DNA of 23,991 nucleotides, taken from assembly GCA_003427395.1 (NCBI GenBank), contig BFEA01000377.1:186185-210175 (forward strand). The letters run 5' to 3'. The stretch is from Chara braunii. Taxonomy: Eukaryota; Streptophyta; Charophyceae; Charales; Characeae. Positions 1 to 8,042 of the stretch are shown here, piece by piece. A program made the translations under genes and the position numbers. Position 1 is the first letter of the stretch. Every line of letters begins with the position of its first letter. Under the pieces are notes generated by a model that saw nothing but the letters and a program-made list of their open reading frames with translations, had not been told where the DNA came from and searched no databases.

Positions 1-18
1 TTGTGAAACAGCCCGGCC

Positions 19-134
19 GGTTGCTAGGGGTGCTGATGAGTGCAGACACCGCTAGCACCCTTGGGGGAGGCTCCATCTATTGGTGGGGAGCTGCACCTGC
101 TGGAAATTGGGTCCAGCGTCCCAATTTACAATAT
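19..134 (-). repeat. Dispersed hairpin retroposon family, copy R1
   Basis: This is the left-most copy of a short repeat that recurs at about 2547, 12669, 15499, 22044 and 22576. The shared core, read on the plus strand, is CTCCATCTATTGGTGGGGAG, then CACCTGCTGGA, a seven-base loop, TCCAGCGTCCC and a short AT-rich end. GCTGGA at 99-104 pairs perfectly with TCCAGC at 112-117. Several other copies have a poly(T) tract on the plus-strand left side, so I infer that the sense strand is minus and that the element carries a poly(A) tail. The upstream part (19-75) resembles 15499-15550. I do not recognise a named family. Confidence 0.7.
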
Positions 135-850
135 AGGAAGTGAGGATATCATAGTTTGTCATCTATTGTGTCTTGTACAGTACTGCACTTGTGGATGCCT
201 TCCCTGACGATGTGAAGTATGTCATCTGTTGTTTCCCTTGGGCTGTGAGCTTTCTTCTTTTTTGGTCCTGGTCACTGTTATCCCATGGAGCTGCTAGTAA
301 CCCCTTCCCATCATAGAGACCATCTTTCATTCGCCCAGCCCTAGTAAGCAGCCCCCCTTTATCATGCCTAACCCATTTGAACCTCTTAAACTCTATACTT
401 TCTTCCTCTAAAACTCCTTGTCTCGTCATATGCCTATTCATTTGTGTAGCGACTGTCACTTGCCGTCCTAAACCCACAAACCCATTTCTGAGCCCTTAGA
501 TCCTTACTGCCCGTCCCATCCTTACCACCACCCATCCCAGTTGTTCACATATCCCCCGTATTTATAACCACAGATGCTGTCACCCTATTGTATCAAAGGT
601 ACCCTGCCATTTCCCATCACATGATGTATCTAGCTGTCAGTTGGCATCAGGCCATCATATCCCCTAAACCCTATTCTGAGTCCCATTCATTTCCATGTCC
701 CTCAAGTTCATAAACACAGATCCTATCACCCTGTTGTCACCTGTTGTCACCTGTGGTAATTCTGCAGTCCCTCTTCTCATATTTTAATTAACAGTGAGTT
801 AGGCACAGCCGAGCTTAACCCCTGGACACGATCCTGTTCAGAATTGAGCT
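135..850. other. No gene recognised; weak internal repetition
   Basis: I see no supportable gene. A 104-codon minus-strand frame at 163-477 has no recognisable motif. Two stretches resemble each other imperfectly: about 480-592 and about 668-738 both contain CTGAG followed by C, then ACAGATSCTRTCACCCT. This may be the distal 3' UTR or flank of the LINE to the right, because no clear LINE 3' end or A-tail is visible here. Confidence 0.4.
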
Positions 851-851
851 T

Positions 852-1091
852 GACCTGTTGCTGTCCCCCGCGCCTTCATGCTGTTTGAGCCGGGCCGGTC
901 CGACGGACTATTGAATGATTTGAACCCCAGGCTGAAACCCAGGCTGTGCCCTTATTGTATGGCGGACGTCGATGAGACCTGTTGCCGTCTCCAGCGCCTT
1001 TATGCTGTTTGAACCGGGCCGGTCCGTCGGACTATTGAGCCGCGGGCTGAACCCCAGGCTGTAGCCCTTAGTGTATGGCGGACTTCGGTAA
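852..1091 (-). repeat. Tandem duplication in the LINE 3' UTR (2 x about 120 bp)
   Basis: Units 852-975 and 976-1091 align along their length. Both begin GACCTGTTG, share ATGCTGTTTGA and CCGGGCCGGTCCG near the middle, and end near TATGGCGGAC. They lie just downstream, in LINE sense, of the end of the ORF2 homology. Tandem duplications in the 3' UTR are common in LINE lineages. The two units differ at roughly one base in ten by eye, so the duplication is not a recent assembly duplicate. Confidence 0.75.
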
Positions 1092-1212
1092 GCCCCATCC
1101 CGTCTGATGATCTGTCCCTTCCGCTGTTCCACCCGATCCATCGTGAAGTTCTACCTTTCCTGGATCCAGATTCCATGCTTGGCCGGCACACAGCTCGGGG
1201 ACATAGGAAGAA

Positions 1213-1265
1213 GCAGGGGGGGGGGAAGGGAGGGGGAGGGTAAGGAGAGAGGAGAAGAGGAGGGG
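1213..1265 (-). other. Polypyrimidine stretch in the LINE 3' UTR (G-rich on plus strand)
   Basis: The plus strand is almost pure purine, with a ten-G run followed by GGG, GGGGG and GGG blocks separated by one or two A. The LINE sense strand is therefore a C/T-rich stretch between the end of the ORF2 homology and the tandem duplication. The G blocks could form a G-quadruplex on the antisense strand. A comparable C-rich stretch follows the LINE fragment at 11360-12185. Confidence 0.5.
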
Positions 1266-1349
1266 GCGAGGACATCGATGATATAGTGAAGCCCGGTACA
1301 CCAGGGACAGACTAGACCAGGACAAAGTTGGTCGGTTGGAAGGGGAAAG

Positions 1350-2543
1350 TGAAATGATCCCGTGGTAGTCGTTGTAGCGGTCCAGTTCGCAAAGTTTCTG
1401 TGCATTGTCCACCCATACTGCCTGGAAATTTGTAACCAGGTCGTGGCGTTTGGTTTCTTCCGGTTCTTTTGCCAGCATTTGTTTAAGTTCCTTCCATGCT
1501 GCATGCGTGTTTGTACCAATTGCTTCGACCACCACAGCTCTTGCCTCCATATAACCAAATGTGTGCTGTTTATATTGGTGGGCACACCTCATCCTCCATG
1601 CTGCCATCAGCATTGGCAAGCGGGTGATGGTAAAAAGGTTGGTCATAAATGGAGACCAGTCTTTTGTCTGCGGGGGCATATCTCCCAAGAGGATGGCCTT
1701 GATTTCCCATGGCAATCTAGTGCCAGTGAGGTAGTGCCACGCAGCATCCCACCAAATCCACAGTTGGGCTACCATGGGGCAGTCTAGGAGATAGTGTTCG
1801 AGTGTAGCGCGTCGTTTAGGGGAGGAGTTCCCACAGAAAGAGCAGAGAGGGGAAAGCACCCCTTGTTCTTCAAGATTTGTTCTTGAAGTAATCCAGTCCG
1901 GAGTTGGCAGACAGCGGTGGACAATTTGCCACTGGAGAGCTCTAAGGTTAGTGGCCGTATATGTGAAAGAGTTCCCCAGTTGAGGTTGTGGATCTCCTCC
2001 GCTTTTAGTGGAGAATCTCTGGCCCATCTTGCCTTGATCGGGGCGAAGACCTGTGTCTGCTTTCTGGCCTGCCTGTACCCATTTTTGACTGTATACTGCC
2101 ATATCTGGAGATTCCTTCCCCCTCCCATGTCCCACTCCCATTCCCTCGGGTCGAAGGGCAGTTGGCTGACTGGGGTGGTAGGTTCATACACGGCCCAGCC
2201 GTTACCAAGTTGATCCACAACGCACACCCTCGTCAGCCCCTCAGGGGGTGCATCGTGGTCCAACTTGTCGTCCCAGGTTAGTTGCGACCATCTTTGCCCC
2301 GGCAGGCACGGAATGTAGGCTTGAAGCCCTACTTGTCGGGCCCCCGTTCTCTCCACTAAATAGATAACCATCGGAAGCGGCCAATCCTGAATCTTCATAA
2401 CCCAATCCCCTTGCATCAGCGTTGGGCCTTTCCGTAGCACCGAGATCCAGGCCAGCGGGATAGCCTCTTGCAATTCATGCAGGCCTTCTTCAATGTTTCT
2501 AACGTGGGCCAACCTTGGCCGAAGCTCCTGTGCTGTGAACCAT

Positions 2544-2548
<5 letters not shown>
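1350..2548 (-). pseudogene. LINE ORF2, C-terminal part with zf-RVT zinc knuckle (frameshifted)
   Basis: This is the C-terminal continuation of the ORF2 at 3342-6677. It starts at SWFTAQELRP in the sense direction and runs through a connection region (RKGPTLMQGDW, WQYTVKNGYR) into the zf-RVT domain: ALQWQIVHRCLPT, then CSFC at about 1832-1843, LEHYLLDC, and W-rich helices. Zf-RVT is a C-terminal zinc-binding region of plant-type LINE ORF2 proteins. The frame changes near 1974-1977: a run of four C (G in sense) replaces an expected five, so a single-base deletion or sequencing error splits the region. The original stop codon is not clear, because the second frame stays open to 1068, well past the homology to the related fragment at 11360-12185. 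The link to 3342-6677 is supported by the target-site duplication and by the uninterrupted copy at 8529-8660. Confidence 0.85.
2534..2548. repeat. Target-site duplication, left copy
   Basis: TGTGAACCATGACTT here matches TGTGAACCATGGCTT at 3342-3356 with one mismatch. The last TT merges with the poly(T) tract. The uninterrupted site at 8584-8598 in the second LINE copy reads TGTGAACCATGACTT once and continues into the same LINE sequence, so it serves as the empty site. Confidence 0.85.
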
Positions 2549-2594
<46 letters not shown>

Positions 2595-2598
<4 letters not shown>

Positions 2599-2613
2599 GG
2601 AACCGGGCCCAGC
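2595..2613 (-). repeat. Dispersed hairpin family, truncated copy R2
   Basis: GCTGGG, a seven-base loop AACCGGG, and CCCAGC, followed by GTCCCTTATAAT. Compared with copies R1, R4 and R6 (GCTGGA/TCCAGC), the loop-closing A-T pair has become G-C on both sides, which preserves the stem. Everything left of the hairpin in other copies is replaced by poly(T). Confidence 0.7.
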
Positions 2614-2629
2614 GTCCCTTATAATGTGA

Positions 2630-2913
2630 ATACATAGATGATTGACAATTGATGAAAATTTGGGATGATTGAGGATCATTTTGGATGATATAGGATGTCA
2701 GAGTGGATGATTGAGGTCATGAAATAGAACTAGATGATGACTAATCAGAAAGATTGTCTACTCAGCATTGAATTACTATCCTATCCCTAATTTCCTGTAT
2801 CCATTCCAAACAACCAATCACAATTGAGCCCGTGCTATGCACCAATCAGATCTCTTCCCAGTCTCACACCCCAATCTGGCTCGGTTGCAGGGCAGCGCTA
2901 CCCACCCTAGCTC
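2630..2913. repeat. 284-bp direct repeat, left copy (likely assembly duplicate)
   Basis: This block repeats at 2952-3235 with an offset of 322. I noted only two substitutions (2632/2954 and 2765/3087) and one N (3053). The two copies are separated by exactly the 38-bp mate-pair junction adapter, so the duplication is most simply an artefact of reading through an untrimmed mate-pair read. Confidence 0.85.
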
Positions 2914-2951
2914 CTGTCTCTTATACACATCTAGATGTGTATAAGAGACAG
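2914..2951. other. Nextera mate-pair junction adapter (assembly contamination)
   Basis: CTGTCTCTTATACACATCT is followed directly by its reverse complement AGATGTGTATAAGAGACAG. These are the Tn5 mosaic ends joined head to head, the junction adapter of Nextera mate-pair libraries. It is not biological sequence here. Sequence on either side need not be adjacent in the genome. Confidence 0.97.
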
Positions 2952-3235
2952 ATGCATAGATGATTGACAATTGATGAAAATTTGGGATGATTGAGGATCA
3001 TTTTGGATGATATAGGATGTCAGAGTGGATGATTGAGGTCATGAAATAGAACNAGATGATGACTAATCAGAAAGATTGTCTACTCAACATTGAATTACTA
3101 TCCTATCCCTAATTTCCTGTATCCATTCCAAACAACCAATCACAATTGAGCCCGTGCTATGCACCAATCAGATCTCTTCCCAGTCTCACACCCCAATCTG
3201 GCTCGGTTGCAGGGCAGCGCTACCCACCCTAGCTC
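2952..3235. repeat. 284-bp direct repeat, right copy (likely assembly duplicate)
   Basis: Near-identical to 2630-2913. It includes the single ambiguous base of the window at 3053. Confidence 0.85.
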
Positions 3236-3341
3236 CGACCATCGTCAGCCAGATTGTAGCCATTAGTCAAGTTTGCAGATTGCCTTCCTCCCTCGGCAAT
3301 TTCAGACCTCTGTACAAAGTCAACCTGGCCATTGCACAAGA

Positions 3342-3356
3342 TGTGAACCATGGCTT
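3342..3356. repeat. Target-site duplication, right copy
   Basis: TGTGAACCATGGCTT, one mismatch to 2534-2548. To its right the LINE ORF2 sequence resumes exactly as in the uninterrupted copy near 8598. Confidence 0.85.
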
Positions 3357-3413
3357 AGTTTGGTTGTTCCACAAGTCCCTGACTGAATACATTCCCTTCT
3401 TTGCCCAGGGAAG
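3357..3413 (-). pseudogene. LINE ORF2 continuation after the premature stop
   Basis: Beyond the TAG the same frame still reads LPWAKKGMYSVRDLWNNQTK up to the retroposon insertion. This matches the second copy at 8599-8655. It shows that ORF2 originally ran on into the C-terminal segment at 1350-2548. Confidence 0.8.
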
Positions 3414-6400
3414 CTACCGCGATCGGTTGTGCAGGGAGAAGGGGTTGCCATTGCCGTCCTTAATATACTGGTTGCCGAACAACGGCTGTCTCCATATCTC
3501 CTCCCATCTCAGGGGCGTCGGTTTCTGAGATGGGCCCCGTTCTCTCCATAGCTTCAGAAATGAAACCCACAGAGGATCGGTCCTGAGATCCCATTTGGCT
3601 GTGTCTGTGGGAGAGTTGTTGTGCTGGACGCGAGGGGGGGCTGGGAGAGACCAATAATTGTTAGTCAGCCATTGGAACGGGTGCACTTGGTTGTTGGTTT
3701 CAGTTTGTGGGGCCAAGGTGGAAATTTGAATGTGTGCATATGGCTCCCATGGGATGTCGTTGCCCATTAGCATGCGAACGAGAAACTTAAAAATCAATGC
3801 CTTAGTTTCATTTTCAGGGTCAATTATTCCAAGCCCACCTTTTGATCGTGGCTGTATTACGACATCCCATGCCACTCTTTTGATGCATTCTGTTAGTTCG
3901 TGGTCTTCGCGACAGAGGTATCCTGCATCTGCTCGTCTCAATCTTGTGAGCTGTCCACGATTCAACTTCCAGACAGCCACTTTATACCAGATCGCTGCAA
4001 ATATAGAGTTGTTTAATGCAAGTGCCCTGCCCACCAATGATGTATGAGCTGTTTCCCATGTCCCCATTCGTCGGATCGTCGTTTGTACCAGTTTGTCGCC
4101 GCGGTCCCGGGGTGGGCCCAACGCTGTAAGATCAACTCCCAAGACTGTGATAGCGGCGTCCTTGGGCTTCCAATCGACTCGCGGGGTGGGAGGCGGCGGG
4201 CTGTTCCCCTCGGTCAACCACCATCCTTCCGTTTTCGTCCCCCAGTTGACTTTCATATCTGCCGCCACCTCGAACAGGTGTGTCGTGTGTGCCAACGCCT
4301 GCAAGGATGTTTGGTTGGCTTTAAACAAAACCGTGAGGTCGTCCACGAAGATGGACGTAATCGGAATGAGGTGAGGGGGCAGCTCTTCGACCCCGATTCT
4401 CTGTATTTCCGAGTTGGCTCTAATCATGGCGGCAAGAGCTTCCATGATGAGGACAAAGAGCATTGGCGCAATGGGGTCGCCTTGCCTCACAGATCGCTGG
4501 AGGTGGATCGGGGGGGCGAGGTGTCCATTCATTATTATGTTGGTGGTCGCAGTGTGATGAAATATGTTCACCCATTTTCTGAACCTGGGGCCAAAATTCA
4601 TTTTTTGCAGGCACAGCTCCAGAAAATCCCAGTCAACATGGTCATACGCTTTTTCAAAATCGATAAAGAGTATGGCAGCGTCGGCCCGTCTCTGTCTCGC
4701 ATATCTAATGGTCTCATTGACCAACAGGATATTGTCCTGAACGTTCCTATGCGGCATAAATCCCAACTGGTCGGGGTGAATGATATTGGGCAAGTGGGGC
4801 AAGAGTCTATTAGCCCAAACCTTAGCCACCGTTTTATAAGGTACGGGGAGGAGAGTGATCGGACGATAATTATGTATCTCCTCTTTGTCATCTTTCTTGT
4901 ATAACAGAGTTGTCACCCCTTGCCCTATCATTCCTCCAAAGGTCTCTTCCCTGAAGACATCATTCACATACTGACAGAAGTCATCTCGAAAGGTGCCCCA
5001 AAAGTGTACCCAAAATTCCTTGGGGAAGGAGTCCAGCCTCGGGGTCTTTTCATCATCCATATCCATCAGGGCCTGCAGCAGCTCGCTTTCGAGAATGAGT
5101 TCTTCCATCTTCTCCCTTTGTTCTGTGGTGAGCATTGATGGAATAACATTTGTCAGGGCATTTCGAGCCGTGTGCAAGATGTGGGGCGGGTGACTGCCAG
5201 TTTCAGAGGTGAAGAGCCTCTGATAGTAAGACGAAGCGTATTCCGCTATGCTGTAGGAGTTGGTTGCCCGCGGCAGGTTATTGTCAAATGGGTGATTAAG
5301 GGAAGCAACCGTGTTTTGCCTTCCTCTTGCTTTAACCTTTCTGAAGAAGGCTTTGGTCATCATACCTTCAGCAACATCTTTTGAGATGCGTGCTTGGATT
5401 CTCCATTTCTGAGCTTGGGCGTCGAGATGATCCTGCAGTTGGAGCCGTGCTCTTTGGAGGGTGTTGAAGGTATCCGTATCTAGAGGATTATCCATAAGCT
5501 GGTTGTCCCATTCTTCTAGATATGCCAGGAGGTTATCCAGAGCAGCCTTACATTCCCTGGCATGCTTAATAGAGTACTTTTTGACTCTCTCCCGTAGCTG
5601 CGCCACTCCTTTATTGAACCAATTAACCAAATTACCGACCAGTGGTTTTGAGGCAGACCAGTGTGCCCAAAAGTCCTTGACCATGTTTTGAAAGGAGGGG
5701 TGGGTGAGGAGGGTGGAGTTGAACCTAAAGTACCCTGGTCCTTTGGCAATGTGCGAGTGAAAGGATAGGCCAAGTACCGTCATCCTATGGTCAAAGGACT
5801 TACAGGGTGATATCGTGCAAGTGTCCGCCACTGTAAGGAGACCTCCCAGCTCATCCGATATAAGACCCAGATCTATCCTTGAGTTTGCTACACCGCTGGC
5901 TCCCCTGGCTTTAACACATGTGTAGGCTTTTTTAGTCGGGTGCAGTTGACGATATGAGTCTATGAGGTCGAGGTCGGCCATGAGGTGCCCCAAGGCTGCC
6001 ACATTCGGACCGTTTTGTGTGTAGTGTTGTTGTTGATTCTGTGTGGAGGATCGTCTGTCCATGAAAGGATCAAGTGTTGTGTTGAAATCACCCATCATTA
6101 TTACAGGGGCGTCCCTGGGAAGCAGCTGTTGAAGAGAGGCAAAAAAGACCATTCTGTGGACTGGTTCGTTAGGTGCATAAATACTCACCAGATAGAGTGT
6201 TTCCGTTCCAAGAGCGGCTTTGAGCCAGACCAACCTCCCATCCAGCCTGTCCCATTCAGCTTGAATTGGGGTAAGTCTGGACGTGGGGTGAAGCCAGATG
6301 GCGACTCCAGTGGACCCGGCAGCCCTTGTCGGGGCCGCATACGAGGTATGGGGCCACACTTGGACGGCTCTGGCCTGGTGCGTTGGAGAGGCAGTGAGGT

Positions 6401-6677
6401 GGGTCTCTTGCACTGCTATTGCATCAGGCCACTTCCCCTTAGTATCTTGAGAGATGAGGTTCCAAATTGCCCTCCTCTTCTGTTCTTTAGGTTGGGCAAG
6501 CCCATTAACGTTGATCGATCTGATGTCAAGGTCAGCCCCCATCACCCTTTTAACCCAATGGGGAGGTTTCCTTAGTGGGGGGGCAGGGTGCGGGGGGCTG
6601 GGGCACACAGGGGGGCCTTGGAAAGGACCCCCCTGCACCCGGCTGACTCGGCCTAGGCTTTGAGATTGGGTTGACAT
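3414..6677 (-). CDS. LINE ORF2: AP-like endonuclease and reverse transcriptase
   Basis: This frame of 1087 codons is open from an ATG 54 bp after ORF1. Residues about 48-308 form an exonuclease-endonuclease-phosphatase (APE-like) domain: SINVNGL at 54-60, QETHL with E91, GDFN at 196-199, SRIDL with D269, and FDH at 295-297. This domain nicks the target DNA. Residues about 540-820 are the reverse transcriptase: YRPITLL at 604-610, FIDFEKAYDHVDW with D673, RQGDP at 731-735, and the catalytic FVDD at 777-780. A thumb/connection region follows. The product would copy element RNA into a nicked chromosomal site. The frame ends at a TAG (3414-3416) where the second copy has TGG, so the zinc-knuckle C terminus at 1350-2548 is cut off. 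The motif before the RT core reads KTPRLDSFPKEF rather than the usual PG.DG form, which could impair activity. Confidence 0.93.
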   Translation of the reverse strand: MSTQSQSLGRVSRVQGGPFQGPPVCPSPPHPAPPLRKPPHWVKRVMGADLDIRSINVNGLAQPKEQKRRAIWNLISQDTKGKWPDAIAVQETHLTASPTHQARAVQVWPHTSYAAPTRAAGSTGVAIWLHPTSRLTPIQAEWDRLDGRLVWLKAALGTETLYLVSIYAPNEPVHRMVFFASLQQLLPRDAPVIMMGDFNTTLDPFMDRRSSTQNQQQHYTQNGPNVAALGHLMADLDLIDSYRQLHPTKKAYTCVKARGASGVANSRIDLGLISDELGGLLTVADTCTISPCKSFDHRMTVLGLSFHSHIAKGPGYFRFNSTLLTHPSFQNMVKDFWAHWSASKPLVGNLVNWFNKGVAQLRERVKKYSIKHARECKAALDNLLAYLEEWDNQLMDNPLDTDTFNTLQRARLQLQDHLDAQAQKWRIQARISKDVAEGMMTKAFFRKVKARGRQNTVASLNHPFDNNLPRATNSYSIAEYASSYYQRLFTSETGSHPPHILHTARNALTNVIPSMLTTEQREKMEELILESELLQALMDMDDEKTPRLDSFPKEFWVHFWGTFRDDFCQYVNDVFREETFGGMIGQGVTTLLYKKDDKEEIHNYRPITLLPVPYKTVAKVWANRLLPHLPNIIHPDQLGFMPHRNVQDNILLVNETIRYARQRRADAAILFIDFEKAYDHVDWDFLELCLQKMNFGPRFRKWVNIFHHTATTNIIMNGHLAPPIHLQRSVRQGDPIAPMLFVLIMEALAAMIRANSEIQRIGVEELPPHLIPITSIFVDDLTVLFKANQTSLQALAHTTHLFEVAADMKVNWGTKTEGWWLTEGNSPPPPTPRVDWKPKDAAITVLGVDLTALGPPRDRGDKLVQTTIRRMGTWETAHTSLVGRALALNNSIFAAIWYKVAVWKLNRGQLTRLRRADAGYLCREDHELTECIKRVAWDVVIQPRSKGGLGIIDPENETKALIFKFLVRMLMGNDIPWEPYAHIQISTLAPQTETNNQVHPFQWLTNNYWSLPAPPRVQHNNSPTDTAKWDLRTDPLWVSFLKLWRERGPSQKPTPLRWEEIWRQPLFGNQYIKDGNGNPFSLHNRSR

Positions 6678-6731
6678 CTTGGACAGATATCGGACTGTGC
6701 CTCCCTTTTTTTTTTTTTTTTTTTTATATAT
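6678..6731 (-). other. ORF1-ORF2 spacer with A20 tract
   Basis: The 54-bp spacer between the ORF1 stop (6732-6734) and the ORF2 ATG (6675-6677) contains 20 consecutive A in sense (6706-6725), next to TAAATATATA. LINE ORF2 proteins are usually made by reinitiation or an unconventional mechanism after ORF1. A homopurine tract here could matter for that, or could be a slippage-expanded relic. Confidence 0.7.
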
Positions 6732-8042
6732 TTACTGTGCAATCTGAAGTGGTTTTACAAACGGTGGGTCATCCCACCGCTGATAAGCTTCCAGTATTGC
6801 ATCCTCCAGGATAATACAGAGGAAGAGAATCTGTTCATTTGTGGTCCAGGTCGCATTAGACCTCAATTTTGCTGCCGGCATGTTTTTGAGCTGGTGCTGT
6901 GTCATCCACTGCATATTTGACCCAGTCTGTGGTCTCTGTGAGGCATGTGGGAACAGGAGCAGAATGGGAGTGACTCCTTTTGGGAATGACAAATCTTGCG
7001 GGAACACTGTGCCCACAACATCACAGTCACCGTTTTGGAAGATGTGCAATTTGAGCTCATTCCTGGTAAGCCGTTGGGCAGGGTGTCCCCTCCATCCCTG
7101 TAGGGTAAGCCCCTGCATGGTGTCGATCTGTTTGACGACCGGTTTAGGAACTCTCAGTGGGTTGGGGCGGAGCCCCACCTGCCACTGTGCATCCTCCTCC
7201 ATTCGTCTGATGGGCAACACCACGACCCCTGCAGACCAGATTATAGGAGGGTGAGGCCCGATCGGGATAGCTAGGTGATCTTTAATGCAAACCAGTTTTT
7301 TAGGATCATTTGGTTCGGCCCCTGATCCCGACATCTTCTTTCCCTCTATTTGTCTCTGCTGTGACTGATCAGGTGGAGGCCGGGGCATGCCCAACACCCC
7401 ATCCTTCATTATACCGTTGTGCTGGAGATATCGCTGTTGTTGCCGGGGGTAATCTCCCTCCGGGCAAGGGGCAAGGAGGCCTCCTACCGAGGTAAGGGGC
7501 ACGAGCTCTGTGCCCGGGATGTCCCATTCAAAGTTTGAATGCGCGCTGTCAATGCTGCCGTCCGAGTCGGAATTGTGCTCACTAACCTCAAATTGTTCTT
7601 TTGACCCGGCTCCCACTTCCGTTGCTTTGCAGGTGGCCAGTGTGCCCGGGCATTGTGATAGAAACCCTGCCTCGGGCTTATGCATCTGACCCATCTCCCC
7701 CTGATCCAGGGCGTCTTTAATGTGGAGCAGAGGTATGAGAAGGTGCTTTGGCACTAGCTCTTCCGGACCTGTAATGGCCAGGGCAGTGTTGTGCTGTTCA
7801 TCCCCCACAATGCTCTCCAGTTCCTGTATAATGACAGGTGGCCAGGTGATACCATCCAACAGTATTTCGTATGTTTCGTCTGGGTCATGGTCCCTATGGC
7901 CAGCTGTGTCTGTGAGCCGTGCCCAGCCGTTTGTGGGCACAAGTGCTGTCTGATCCGCCCCACCTTTTTTGTTTCTGACTTTCTCACAGAGGTTGTATAC
8001 TGCATCTCTGATTCTAATGGCCATAACCTGCCATTCTATCAT
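6732..8042 (-). CDS. LINE ORF1 protein, family unknown
   Basis: This 436-codon frame lies directly upstream of ORF2 on the same strand, so by position it is ORF1, which in LINEs usually encodes an RNA-binding chaperone. I see no CCHC zinc knuckle, RRM or clear coiled coil. The middle (about residues 150-260) is acidic then Pro/Gln-rich. The C-terminal half is more globular (KLVCIKDHLAIPI, SAGVVVLPIRR, LTRNELKLHIFQNGDC) and ends LQIAQ. The chosen ATG is simply the first after two stops. The reading frame itself continues upstream to about 8528, so the ancestral ORF1 was probably about 600 codons or more. Function is inferred from position only. Confidence 0.75.
   Translation of the reverse strand: MIEWQVMAIRIRDAVYNLCEKVRNKKGGADQTALVPTNGWARLTDTAGHRDHDPDETYEILLDGITWPPVIIQELESIVGDEQHNTALAITGPEELVPKHLLIPLLHIKDALDQGEMGQMHKPEAGFLSQCPGTLATCKATEVGAGSKEQFEVSEHNSDSDGSIDSAHSNFEWDIPGTELVPLTSVGGLLAPCPEGDYPRQQQRYLQHNGIMKDGVLGMPRPPPDQSQQRQIEGKKMSGSGAEPNDPKKLVCIKDHLAIPIGPHPPIIWSAGVVVLPIRRMEEDAQWQVGLRPNPLRVPKPVVKQIDTMQGLTLQGWRGHPAQRLTRNELKLHIFQNGDCDVVGTVFPQDLSFPKGVTPILLLFPHASQRPQTGSNMQWMTQHQLKNMPAAKLRSNATWTTNEQILFLCIILEDAILEAYQRWDDPPFVKPLQIAQ

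Larger units (their letters stand above)
2549..3341 (-). mobile_element. Poly(A)-tailed retroposon inserted in LINE ORF2
   Basis: Plus-strand order is a T tract (2547-2594, 48 T in all), a family hairpin (2595-2613), a body rich in ATCATCC-like motifs on the sense strand, and a 5' end near 3341. The 15-bp target-site duplication and the terminal A-tail in sense identify it as an insertion by target-primed reverse transcription. The body contains a mate-pair adapter and a duplicated 284-bp block. Removing one block plus the adapter (322 bp) leaves about 471 bp, a usual SINE or processed-RNA size. I see no convincing Pol III A/B boxes, so it may be a retroposed transcript rather than a classical SINE. 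Confidence 0.75.

Noticed and set aside
163-477. 104-codon minus-strand frame
   Set aside because: No recognisable domain or supporting signal. It may be LINE or retroposon flank.
2416-2679. Minus frames with long lysine runs
   Set aside because: They are translations of the poly(T) tract, which joins retroposon and LINE sequence. There is no real protein across the junction.
4044-4904. 286-codon plus-strand frame opposite ORF2
   Set aside because: It lies antisense to the conserved RT domain. The minus frame explains the sequence fully.
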